This document shows positions 1 to 5,459 of a DNA stretch of 7,439 nt, one piece after another. Both the position numbers and the translations under genes were made by a program. The number at the start of each line of letters is the position of its first letter. Position 1 is the stretch's first letter. The DNA comes from Micrococcales bacterium. Lineage in GTDB: Bacteria > Actinomycetota > Actinomycetes > Actinomycetales > Dermatophilaceae. The notes beneath the pieces were generated by a model. It saw only the letters and a program-made list of their open reading frames with translations. It ran no database searches and was not told where the DNA came from. The stretch is taken from the NCBI GenBank assembly GCA_003132125.1, contig PKWT01000225.1:2209-9647 (forward strand). The letters are read 5' to 3'.

Positions 1-256
1 TAACTCTAATTGAACGGTATTGCCCTTAACCCGTTCTTCTTCCTCGAGGGCGGCTGGTACGCGACGCTCGGCGAGCCACGTCAAGCCACGCACCCTGAGC
101 AGGAGGACTGATCACTCAAGTCTGCCGGCCGCGACCTCCGAACCAAAGGTTCTGAAACCATGTCAAGGCGGCAGGCTCCTCGATGGGACTGGGTCTTGTC
201 GGGTCCCGGCACGGGGCGGAGTGGCTGGGGCTCCGAGGGTGATCTTCAGGAAGCGA

Positions 257-272
257 TCACCGCTTGCGGTGA
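257..272. repeat. 7-bp inverted repeat (hairpin)
   Basis: TCACCGC at 257-263 and GCGGTGA at 266-272 are perfect reverse complements with only TT between them, so the real loop would be four bases. No T-run follows on either strand. It could be part of a terminator pair with the hairpin 20 bp downstream, or chance. Confidence 0.4.
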
Positions 273-292
273 GCATAAGTCAGGCGGCCGAG

Positions 293-316
293 GGCAACCG
301 CTGATCCCCGGTTGCC
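293..316. repeat. 8-bp inverted repeat abutting the IS30 insertion point
   Basis: GGCAACCG (293-300) and CGGTTGCC (309-316) are perfect reverse complements around an 8-base loop. The right arm ends at the base before the GTTC duplicated beside the IS30-family element. Before insertion this would have been a hairpin followed by GTTCGCC, with no T-tract. Some IS30-family elements favour palindromic targets, so the hairpin may be why the element landed here; that link is inferred. Confidence 0.5.
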
Positions 317-320
317 GTTC

Positions 321-345
321 CTTGGGTTCTTTCGGTGATCGCAAC
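321..345 (+). repeat. Left terminal inverted repeat of the IS30-family element
   Basis: This 25-bp stretch ends in GGTGATCGCAAC. It matches the reverse complement of 1516-1540 at 17 of 25 positions and follows the general IS30 end pattern of a TTC block, a GGT block and an inner GCAAC. It lies 10 bp before the proposed transposase start, so the promoter must be within or very near the end. Confidence 0.65.
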
Positions 346-355
346 ACCTGACTGA

Positions 356-1525
356 TTGAAGGTGTTGTGCGTGAGGTTCTCTGAGTACATGGTTGCTGAG
401 GTGTTTCAGACGTTCTGGGCGGCGATGGCGCGGGGTGAGTTCATCACCGGTGCTGCGGCCGAGGCAGGTACGTATCGGCAGAAAGGGCGGCGTTGGCTGC
501 GTGAGTCCGGCGGTGTGCGTCCGCGTCGCGGACGCGATCTGTTGGGTCGTTGTCTGACGTTTGCTGAGCGGGAGGAGATCGCTATCGCCCGCGCACGCGG
601 ACACGGCATCCGCCAGATCGCTCACGGTCTGGGGCGCTCTCCTTCGACGATCTCGCGTGAGTTGGCGCGCAACGTCGAGGGCACCAAGGGCTACCGGGCG
701 ACGACGGCGCATGCGCTGGCCTATCAGCGGGCGAGTCGGCCCAAGGCGGCGAAGTTGGCGACGAACTTGGTGTTGCGGGCCAAGGTGGAGAAGGATCTGG
801 AGAAGAAGTACTCACCGGAGCAGATCACCGGCCGGCTGCGTGTGGAGTTCCCCGACGACCCGGAGATGCGGGTGTCACCCGAGACGATCTACCAGTCGCT
901 GTATGTGCAGTCGCGGGGCGCGTTGCGCCGGGATCTGGCGGTGTGTCTGCGCACTGGCAGGGCGCTGCGGCGACCGAGCCGCAAGGTTGGCCAGCGTAAG
1001 AACCGCATCCCGAACATGATCAACATCAGCGAGCGTCCACCCGAGGTGGAAGACCGTGCGGTGCCCGGAAACTGGGAAGGGGATTTGATCATCGGCAAGC
1101 AGAACCAGACTGCGATCGGAACCCTGGTCGAGCGCACCACCGGCTACGTGATGCTGCTGCACCTACCCGACGGGTACAAGCCCGAGCAGGTCCGCGACGC
1201 CCTGGCCGCGAAGATCAAAACCTTGCCGGACTCGCTGCGCCTGTCGCTGACCTGGGACCAAGGGCCGGAGATGCGCGACTGGAAACACGTCTCCATCGAC
1301 GCCGACATCGACATCTACTTCTGCGACCCACACTCGCCCTGGCAACGCGGCACCAATGAGAACACCAACGGCCTGCTCCGACAGTACTTCCCGAAGGGCA
1401 CCGACCTGGGTGTGCACAGCAGCGACGACCTCGAGTGGGTGGCCCAGGAGCTCAACGACCGACCCCGCAAACGACTAGCGTTCAAGAAGCCGATCGAACT
1501 GATCGGCGATCTCCTGTTGCAATGA
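356..1525 (+). CDS. IS30-family transposase
   Basis: DDE transposase of 389 residues that would catalyse cut-and-join movement of its own element through the inverted ends. Residues about 68-105 form a helix-turn-helix (LTFAEREEIAIARARGHGIRQIAHGLGRSPSTISRELARN region), preceded by a second DNA-binding-like segment near 20-50 (FWAAMARG...AAAEAG...RRWLRESGGV). The catalytic core runs from about 235: D243 in NWEGDLIIG, D301 in LTWDQG and E335 in the HSPWQRGTNENTNGLLRQYFPKGTD block. This gives the 33-residue D-E spacing typical of IS30. Length is normal and no stop or frameshift interrupts it. The start is uncertain: TTG at 356 gives 389 aa, and ATG at 389 (residue 12) is a credible alternative because conserved sequence begins only at VFQTFW. 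The stop lies inside the right inverted repeat. Confidence 0.93.
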   Translation: MKVLCVRFSEYMVAEVFQTFWAAMARGEFITGAAAEAGTYRQKGRRWLRESGGVRPRRGRDLLGRCLTFAEREEIAIARARGHGIRQIAHGLGRSPSTISRELARNVEGTKGYRATTAHALAYQRASRPKAAKLATNLVLRAKVEKDLEKKYSPEQITGRLRVEFPDDPEMRVSPETIYQSLYVQSRGALRRDLAVCLRTGRALRRPSRKVGQRKNRIPNMINISERPPEVEDRAVPGNWEGDLIIGKQNQTAIGTLVERTTGYVMLLHLPDGYKPEQVRDALAAKIKTLPDSLRLSLTWDQGPEMRDWKHVSIDADIDIYFCDPHSPWQRGTNENTNGLLRQYFPKGTDLGVHSSDDLEWVAQELNDRPRKRLAFKKPIELIGDLLLQ

Positions 1526-1540
1526 CCGCCAGAATCCGCC
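1516..1540 (-). repeat. Right terminal inverted repeat of the IS30-family element
   Basis: It begins GTTGCAATGACCGCC and contains the transposase stop codon at 1523-1525. Read on the minus strand it pairs with 321-345 at 17 of 25 positions. Directly outside it is GTTC (1541-1544), the same tetranucleotide found before the left end. Confidence 0.65.
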
Positions 1541-1873
1541 GTTCGCCTATCGGGACTGTCACTCTCATGCCGATGAGCGAGCGCTGCTGGTGGGGGAGGG
1601 CCCATAGCTCGGCATCCGCGGTGAGGGGCCCCCGGCTGGCGTAGACGCGGTTCCGAGCATCGGCGTGACTCACTCGGTCATCACGGGCTTGCAGGGCTGA
1701 TGGGTGGAGCAACGTCGCCCGTGAACGTTCGAGTCAGCGTGACCGGTGACGCCAAGCCCTCGCCGAGGCGATTACGCCCATGATTCAGACCGCCATCTGT
1801 GCCGCCAGGCGTGAACCATCAGGGCTGCCAACGGGCGAGTCGCGTTGGGAACAAACAGCTCCGGACAAAGGGC

Positions 1874-1908
1874 GTAGGCCCCGGAGAGTATGAGTCGCCG
1901 GGGCCTAC
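1874..1908. terminator. Perfect 11-bp stem, terminator-like hairpin
   Basis: GTAGGCCCCGG (1874-1884) and CCGGGGCCTAC (1898-1908) are exact reverse complements around a 13-base loop. This is the strongest hairpin in the window. Neither side has a clear U-tract, which is common for actinobacterial terminators. Read on the minus strand, a TAG stop falls in the first bases of the stem (RC of 1906-1908 region), so it could have closed a minus-strand gene that has since decayed. A protein-binding palindrome is the alternative. Confidence 0.55.
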
Positions 1909-2497
1909 TGTTGATCATCGACGGTGAAGGCCGACGATCTCACGGCTGGTCCGCTGGCTCTCTCCGCACCCTTCACCTGGCGGTTCCAGCAGGCAAGCCC
2001 ACTGGTCAAGAACCTGATTTCCATCCGATCCCGCTCCCGTTTCCGGGGGCGTAGTGAGATGTCTACGCGACGTTGTGGCGGCCCGCAAGTGGTCTGGCAC
2101 GAGGGATTCCGGGCGCATCGGCGTGTCGGGCTCGCCACGCCGGTTCGATCGAAAAATGCGAGTCGTCGCGCAGGCAGACTTTGACTCAGTAGTTCGGCAC
2201 GCTCGACGGCGCGGACACGCCGAGACCGCATCAGCGCAGGTCGCACACGAAAACAGTCCCTCAGGAACATGGTCCAGCTACAGATCGGTGGGGCGAGGAG
2301 CGGCAACCACAGCAGAGCAGGACGGAACCCTCCCCTGGAGGCAACGAACCCATCCGGTCGCGCTGAGCTACTCCCCCACGCCAGAGGGAATCGCGTCGGT
2401 CAAATGCCGGCTAGGAAGACCGCGCTCAGCCAGGCGGCGTGATGAGCATCGAGACTCGCGGCGAGGCCGGGCGTGTCGGTCTCCGCGCTACGGAATG

Positions 2498-2512
2498 CCT
2501 TATCCAATAAGG
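2498..2512. promoter_or_regulatory. Palindrome CCTTAT-CCA-ATAAGG
   Basis: Perfect 6-bp arms (2498-2503 and 2507-2512) with a 3-base spacer lie in the most AT-rich patch of the left half, followed by GTTTACACAATCACCAAAG. It sits about 165 bp before the IscA-like gene. The size and symmetry suit a repressor operator, but I do not recognise a specific regulator and see no clear promoter boxes next to it. Confidence 0.3.
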
Positions 2513-2675
2513 GTTTACACAATCACCAAAGTCTCCTCGCGATCTGCCGCGACGCGTCTCGTTTGACTGTTGAGCCGACAACGTGAAACGTGGGAACGGA
2601 CGGCGCGGCGAGCAGGCAGGTCGCTCTGGGTTGTCGAGCCGTACTGAAAGACCACGAGAAGATGAGGAGTACGTC

Positions 2676-2960
2676 ATGCTGACCGTGACCGAAAACGCTG
2701 TAACCGAGATCCGCAACTTGACCGACCAGCCTCAGGCACCCGAAGGCGGTGGAGTGCGCATCGCCACCGATCCGACTGTCGGCAACTTGACGTTGAGCCT
2801 GGCCGCCATGCCTGCCGAGGATGACACGGTGCTCGATGCCGACGGAGCGCGCTTGTTCCTGGACTCCAGCACCACCACGCTGCTCGACGACAAGACGCTC
2901 GACGCCGTAACGGACCCGAGCGGACAGGTTCAGTTCGCCGTCGCCGAACAGCCAACCTGA
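2676..2960 (+). CDS. IscA/HesB-fold protein without cysteines
   Basis: A 94-residue protein resembling the small actinobacterial HesB/IscA-like family (often labelled iron-sulfur assembly protein or adhesin). The fold signature is visible: an N-terminal LTVTENAVTEIRNL helix, a GGGVRIA strand at 24-30, and ARLFLDSSTTTLLDDKTLD at 58-76, which matches the IscA segment before its C-terminal CxC. The three cysteines that hold iron or clusters in true IscA are all absent; the protein contains no cysteine at all. A role as a classical A-type cluster carrier is therefore unlikely, and its function is unknown. The ATG at 2676 is chosen because GAGGAG (2664-2669) sits 6 bases upstream and family similarity begins at MLTVTENA. 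A longer frame from 2583 adds only unlikely basic sequence. It lies 29 bp before the CsbD-family gene, probably in the same transcript. Confidence 0.82.
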   Translation: MLTVTENAVTEIRNLTDQPQAPEGGGVRIATDPTVGNLTLSLAAMPAEDDTVLDADGARLFLDSSTTTLLDDKTLDAVTDPSGQVQFAVAEQPT

Positions 2961-2989
2961 GCACGACCGAACGAGAAGGGAGCCCGGTG

Positions 2990-3166
2990 ATGGGCTGGTT
3001 CGACAAGTTGAAGAACAAGAAGGACGAGGCCAAAGGCGCAGCCAAAGAGCACCTTGGCCAGGCCACAGACGACGAGCAGATGGAGCGCGAAGGCCAGACC
3101 GATCAGAGCGTGAGCAACATTAAGCAGGCCGGCGAAAAGGTCAAGGACGCCTTCGACAAGGACTGA
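2990..3166 (+). CDS. CsbD-family small stress protein
   Basis: A 58-residue, very hydrophilic, lysine- and glutamate-rich protein starting MGWFDKLKNKKDEAKGAAKE and ending KQAGEKVKDAFDKD. This is the usual CsbD-family (PF05532) pattern of KxxxAKGxxKExxGxxT, DxxxExEGxxDQxxxxxKQAGEKVKD. CsbD proteins are induced in general stress responses in several bacteria; their biochemical role is not established. ATG at 2990 is preferred over the overlapping GTG at 2987 because AAGGGAG (2976-2982) lies 7 bases from the ATG and MGWFDK matches family N-termini. The gene follows the IscA-like gene by 29 bp and is followed by hairpins at 3179-3212 and 3223-3246, so the pair forms a small stress-type operon. 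Confidence 0.9.
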   Translation: MGWFDKLKNKKDEAKGAAKEHLGQATDDEQMEREGQTDQSVSNIKQAGEKVKDAFDKD

Positions 3167-3178
3167 CCGTCATCGGAT

Positions 3179-3212
3179 GGGCGGCGCATACCCCTGGGGG
3201 AGTGCGCCGCCC
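3179..3212 (+). terminator. Terminator hairpin after the CsbD-family gene
   Basis: GGGCGGCGCA (3179-3188) and TGCGCCGCCC (3203-3212) are perfect complements, with CCCCTGGGGG in the loop that can form a small inner stem. It begins 12 bp after the stop. There is no U-tract, as is usual in high-GC Gram-positives, but position and strength make termination the likely role. Confidence 0.7.
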
Positions 3213-3222
3213 CATGCATCGA

Positions 3223-3246
3223 GCACCCGACACAACGTACGGGTGC
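3223..3246 (+). terminator. Second hairpin, possible tandem terminator
   Basis: GCACCCG (3223-3229) and CGGGTGC (3240-3246) pair perfectly around a 10-base loop, just 10 bp after the first hairpin. GGGCTTTT follows at 3250-3257, giving a short T-run. Tandem hairpins would make a more complete stop for the IscA-like/CsbD transcript. Confidence 0.4.
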
Positions 3247-3442
3247 CGTGGGCTTTTGCCACCGCAGTCCCCCACCACGGACGGCCGCAGCACGACCAGC
3301 ACGGAATCAAGCGGCTTGGCGCATGAATCAGCGCGCCGTTGTCGATGAGCTCCACATGCACATCCATCAAAGGCCAACAAGCACTGCTCATACCCGCCAG
3401 TCGGCCGCGATGCGATACCCGGAGCACTGGCCCGCTCACAGC

Positions 3443-3596
3443 CATATCGCTGGGGATGGCGCTGACCTGTCGGTGATGGCGGCCGCCGGGTCGACGAGGA
3501 ACGCCGCAGTGTGGCCGTCGCTTGTGGCCCAGCGCCTCCGATCAGTTCGGGCGTCGCCCCGCGGTCTACACCTCTGGGCAGCTACGGGTGGGGTGA
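3443..3596 (+). pseudogene. Decayed GAF-domain fragment with a frameshift
   Basis: The plus-strand frame from 3443 reads HIAGDGADLSVMAAAGS, then ends in VAQRLR near 3540. This resembles the start of GAF domains in actinobacterial GAF/ANTAR-type regulators, where a GA.LSVM...G...(W/L)..S...AQRLE pattern is followed by DQFTLGEGPCVDA..SGQP. In this sequence the continuation is found only after a shift into the next frame, where 3540-3593 reads DQFGRRPAVYTSGQLRVG and then a TGA at 3594-3596. The spacing of Q, F, P, V and SGQ fits the family. No intact start with a ribosome site precedes it. This is my alignment by eye, so the domain call is tentative; decay is clearer than identity. Confidence 0.42.
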
Positions 3597-3758
3597 GAGG
3601 CTGACAACATGACCGGCAAAACGCCGTCCGCTGATAGCCGCATTCCGCGCGGTCCCCACGCCGACTCTTCACCATTTGCCCTTGCCAGGCGGCCGCCAAG
3701 TGTCCCGAAACGGGAACGATGACCGGACGCATCGGAGCCAAGCCTGGGTGCCCGTAGG

Positions 3759-3996
3759 ACGATCGGCTACGGGACGACCAAAGGCGGCGGTGAGCGGTGG
3801 CCACATGCTCCGCTGGCCGTTCCTGTTGCGGGAGGCCGACCTGGCGATGTACCAGGCCAAGCGCGCCGGCACCGAGGGCAGCATCGTCGTTCTCGACGCC
3901 GTGCCCACTGCTCGTGGCGCGGCCACGTCAACTGCACCGCTGATTGTGGCGCCGCGCACCTCACCGGAGGTCTCGTGCACCTCTCCCGGGAGCTGA
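3759..3996 (+). pseudogene. C-terminal remnant of a GGDEF (diguanylate cyclase-type) domain
   Basis: The frame through 3823-3897 reads LLREADLAMYQAKRAGTEGS then IVVLDA, the highly characteristic end of GGDEF domains (LLxxADxAMYxAKxxG). A possible upstream piece, TIGYGT at 3759-3776, resembles the SIGVA strand of the same domain but lies in a different frame, so a frameshift separates them. The GG(D/E)EF catalytic motif and the rest of the domain are missing between 3600 and 3760. The frame ends at TGA 3994-3996. The fragment cannot be a working cyclase. Together with the GAF-like fragment about 160 bp upstream it may be the debris of one GAF-GGDEF signalling protein. Confidence 0.68.
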
Positions 3997-4003
3997 GCTC
4001 CCG
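3987..4003. terminator. Hairpin between convergent remnants and the DUF4118 gene
   Basis: CGGGAGC-TGA-GCTCCCG is a perfect 7-bp stem with a 3-base loop that contains the stop codon of the GGDEF remnant. It lies between converging reading directions (GGDEF remnant on plus, DUF4118 gene on minus) and could terminate either, but there is no U-tract and it is 160 bp from the end of the DUF4118 gene. The 3997-4163 spacer contains nothing else I recognise. Confidence 0.4.
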
Positions 4004-4163
4004 CCCATGAACCCCGGACGTCTCTGAGGTGACCCGAAGTCCGGCGGTTGTGATTGCTGCTGCGCTTTTCGATGGGCAAGTGGTGACGGATCCAAACCAC
4101 CAGATGCGGCGCCGCCTCCTGCAACGCATCGGCTGCTGACTTACCGGCGAGCCGGGATCGGTT

Positions 4164-4925
4164 TCATCCGGCGGAACGCGGGTCGCGGTAAGCACCAAGG
4201 GCCGCGCCGACTTGAGCCGCCAGGGCGGCGGCCACCATGCGCTCGGCCCGGGAAGGTCGAGTGCGCGGGTTTGCCCGCAGCAGGAACCGCCCCATGAATC
4301 GTCCCCCACTCTCGACGACGAGCTCGGTGTCCTTGTCGGCAGGCAGCCCAAAACTGTCGACGGCCCAGGATTGATTGCGCCATCGGACGCTCCCGTCAGG
4401 TTCCAGGCGCGGATAGTCCAAGCCCATGCCGTAGTCGAACCGGCACTTCTCCAACCCCATCACCTGGACGATTTGGCCGGCCACTCGCTCGATGAGCGCG
4501 GAGGGGGAGGAACTGCCTTCGGCAGCGATCTTGGCCGCTGCTTCCACCCCCTCCAGGTAGCCCAGGCGTTGCCTGGCCATCGCCTGTTGCTCCCTTCCCC
4601 TGTATGCGATCTCGGTGACCGCGACGCCCACCCCCAGCAGGAGCAGGGCCGTTTGAAGATCCGCAGCGGAGACGATGGCCAAGCTCTGGTACGGCCGGGC
4701 CAGGAAGAAGTCGAACCCCAGCCCGGCCGACAGTGCGGCGAGCAAGCCGGCCAGCCGGTCGCCGGCCGAGGCGACCCCCACCACCACCAGGACCAGGAGC
4801 AACGCGTCGCTCGTGTTGGGGACACTGTCTCCGAAGGGGAGCAGAATCAGGGCGGCGACCAACGGGGCCACGAGCCCCGTCGCCAGCAACCGATAGTGCC
4901 TGTTGAACCGATCCGGTACATCCAC
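4164..4925 (-). CDS. KdpD-like DUF4118 membrane protein lacking a kinase domain
   Basis: A 253-residue protein whose N-terminal half matches the four-helix transmembrane module of KdpD (DUF4118). Helices lie at about 13-31, 40-54, 57-72 and 88-105, with the conserved FDFFLARPYQSLAI stretch at 71-84 between helices 3 and 4. A probable coiled-coil or linker (about 107-150, REQQAMARQRLGYLEGVEAAAKIAAE) and a soluble GAF-like tail (about 150-245) follow. There is no H-box histidine and no ATP-binding N, G1 or G2 box, so it cannot be a histidine kinase. It also lacks the KdpD N-terminal ATPase and Usp domains. It probably sits in the membrane and senses or modulates potassium-related signalling; this is inferred from the KdpD match and its divergent position beside kdpFAB. 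The start is GTG at 4925 with only a weak GACGGG upstream; an in-frame stop further upstream limits other choices. Two 11-bp-spaced GTTAGGA repeats lie 48-65 bp before it. Confidence 0.82.
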   Translation of the reverse strand: MDVPDRFNRHYRLLATGLVAPLVAALILLPFGDSVPNTSDALLLVLVVVGVASAGDRLAGLLAALSAGLGFDFFLARPYQSLAIVSAADLQTALLLLGVGVAVTEIAYRGREQQAMARQRLGYLEGVEAAAKIAAEGSSSPSALIERVAGQIVQVMGLEKCRFDYGMGLDYPRLEPDGSVRWRNQSWAVDSFGLPADKDTELVVESGGRFMGRFLLRANPRTRPSRAERMVAAALAAQVGAALGAYRDPRSAG

Positions 4926-4972
4926 CCCGTCGTTGTACGCCCCAGAGCCGACGCGGGGAAAGAGATCACCCC

Positions 4973-4990
4973 GTTAGGACTGCGTTAGGA
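4973..4990. promoter_or_regulatory. Paired GTTAGGA direct repeats, 11 bp apart (DUF4118 side)
   Basis: GTTAGGA occurs at 4973-4979 and again at 4984-4990, start-to-start 11 bp, so both face the same side of the helix. This is the usual arrangement for a dimer of an OmpR/PhoB-family response regulator. The same heptamer with the same spacing occurs before the kdp operon. On the minus strand the site lies 48-65 bp before the DUF4118 start codon, where an activator or repressor could act on that gene. Assignment to KdpE is inferred. Confidence 0.6.
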
Positions 4991-5052
4991 TCTTTTCCAG
5001 GGCCCGCTTGAGGTCGTTTCATTCAAGACGGCCGAACAGCCAACTGGTACTC

Positions 5053-5074
5053 CTTTAGCACGGTTCGTGTAAAG
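5053..5074. repeat. Bulged 9-bp hairpin in the divergent spacer
   Basis: CTTTA-g-CACG (5053-5062) pairs with CGTG-TAAAG (5066-5074) around the loop GTT, leaving one unpaired G. It lies between the small minus-strand ORF and the DUF4118 gene. On the minus strand it would be in a leader about 130 bases before the DUF4118 start, or it could stop transcription coming out of the small ORF. The function is unknown. Confidence 0.35.
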
Positions 5075-5130
5075 CATCGCCGCCGGAACCGCACCCGACG
5101 CCGTAGTGTCCGGCCGTTACTGCGAGCCAA

Positions 5131-5235
5131 TCAAGCCCTACCTCGACGAGGGTCATCGACCTCATCGTTGGTCTCACCGGACAGGTCCTGCTGATCGGTG
5201 GGGACCGGGGCATGTCCGATGGGTACCCCCGCCAT
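5131..5235 (-). CDS. Possible 34-residue small protein with perfect ribosome site
   Basis: A minus-strand ORF begins with ATG at 5235, preceded after 5 bases by GGAGGT (plus-strand ACCTCC at 5241-5246), the best Shine-Dalgarno match in the window. The peptide starts MAGVPIGHAPVPTDQQDLSG, then turns acidic and ends in basic residues (DPRRGRA). It has no membrane segment and resembles nothing I know. It lies in the kdp/DUF4118 divergent spacer, 205 bp upstream of the DUF4118 gene and in the same direction, so it could be the first gene or a leader ORF of that transcript. It could equally be a chance ORF or the truncated start of a decayed gene. Confidence rests almost entirely on the ribosome site. 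Confidence 0.35.
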   Translation of the reverse strand: MAGVPIGHAPVPTDQQDLSGETNDEVDDPRRGRA

Positions 5236-5371
5236 GGCGCACCTCCTACCACTGGACCGGTCCGAAGCAACGCCCCAGCTACCGGCAACGGCGCAAGCCG
5301 ATCAGCCAAATTCCGCCACAGCCGTATCGACTACTCCACACCGGGATCGGGAAAGCCGCATGTGGCCAGTT

Positions 5372-5421
5372 GTTAGGAACGCGTCAGGATTCGTCGGGTC
5401 GGCGTTAGGAACTTGTTAGGA
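5372..5421. promoter_or_regulatory. Array of GTTAGGA repeats with 11-bp phasing before kdp
   Basis: Copies lie at 5372-5378 (GTTAGGA), 5383-5389 (GTCAGGA), 5404-5410 (GTTAGGA) and 5415-5421 (GTTAGGA), with a weak GTCGGGT at 5393-5399 filling the gap. Starts are 11, 21 and 11 bp apart, so all lie on one helix face. This matches tandem binding by an OmpR/PhoB-family response regulator. KdpE, the family member that switches on kdp at low potassium, is the natural candidate, although its gene is not in this window. The array ends 78 bp before the first kdp start codon. I do not see a confident -10 box; TTGTTA at 5413-5418 overlapping the last repeat could act as a -35 box, but the downstream hexamers are poor, as expected for an activator-dependent promoter. 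Confidence 0.62.
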
Positions 5422-5459
5422 GCCCTGTCTTACCTCGTATCCGGGGTAGAGACTCACCG

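Larger units (their letters stand above)
1..320. other. Gene-poor left flank of the insertion sequence
   Basis: I see no supportable gene here. A plus-strand reading from 10 to 111 contains the peptide NPFFFLEGGWYATLGEPR and looks protein-like, but it is closed by a stop at 7-9 just upstream and a TGA at 109-111, and I do not recognise it. At best it is the tail of a decayed gene. The rest has mixed frames without the usual codon bias. Two hairpins lie at 257-272 and 293-316, close to the IS boundary. Confidence 0.5.
321..1540 (+). mobile_element. IS30-family insertion sequence, apparently complete
   Basis: An element of about 1.22 kb with one transposase gene filling nearly all of it. The ends are imperfect 25-bp inverted repeats (321-345 and 1516-1540, 17 of 25 positions matching, best at the inner GCAAC and the TTCT and CGGT blocks). 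The right repeat overlaps the end of the transposase gene, as is common in IS30 elements. GTTC lies directly outside both ends (317-320 and 1541-1544), consistent with a target duplication. The identity extends to GCCGTTC if the last three bases of the right end are counted, so the exact end and duplication length are uncertain; IS30 duplications are usually only 2-3 bp. With an intact transposase and both ends present, it may still be able to move. Confidence 0.82.
1545..2675. other. Long stretch without a recognisable gene
   Basis: About 1.1 kb in which open frames exist on both strands only because the DNA is GC-rich. None shows a recognisable family motif, consistent third-position GC or a good ribosome site at a sensible start. 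Minus-strand frames covering about 1905-2306 and plus-strand frames covering 1924-2566 contradict each other and look non-coding. The stretch holds a strong inverted repeat at 1874-1908, a small palindrome at 2498-2512 and, at its right end, the leader of the IscA-like gene. The most likely reading is decayed accessory DNA. Confidence 0.5.

Noticed and set aside
1541..1712. Minus-strand frame starting at 1712 and running into the IS right end, as if a gene had been interrupted by the element.
   Set aside because: Removing the element and one GTTC copy keeps the frame open only about 22 more codons to a stop at 246-248. The peptide (MLHPSALQARDDRVSHADAR...) matches nothing I know and has no clear ribosome site.
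2130..2165. GGTTCGATC resembling a tRNA T-loop.
   Set aside because: The flanking bases do not form a T stem, and no acceptor, D or anticodon arms can be drawn around it.
2563..2591. TTGACT at 2563-2568 as a -35 box for the IscA-like operon.
   Set aside because: The hexamer about 17 bp downstream (AAACGT) is a poor -10 match, and no TAnnnT is present at the right distance.
2583..2675. N-terminal extension of the IscA-like protein from 2583.
   Set aside because: The added residues are basic and low-complexity, family similarity begins at 2676, and GAGGAG is correctly placed for the ATG at 2676.
4212..4988. Long plus-strand open frame opposite the DUF4118 gene.
   Set aside because: It is glutamine-, histidine- and glycine-rich with no family motif. 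It is the antisense shadow of the minus-strand gene, which has membrane helices and KdpD similarity.
5000..5371. Possible c-di-AMP (ydaO-type) riboswitch before kdp.
   Set aside because: I could not find the conserved riboswitch blocks, and the regulator repeats at 5372-5421 suggest a promoter downstream of this stretch.
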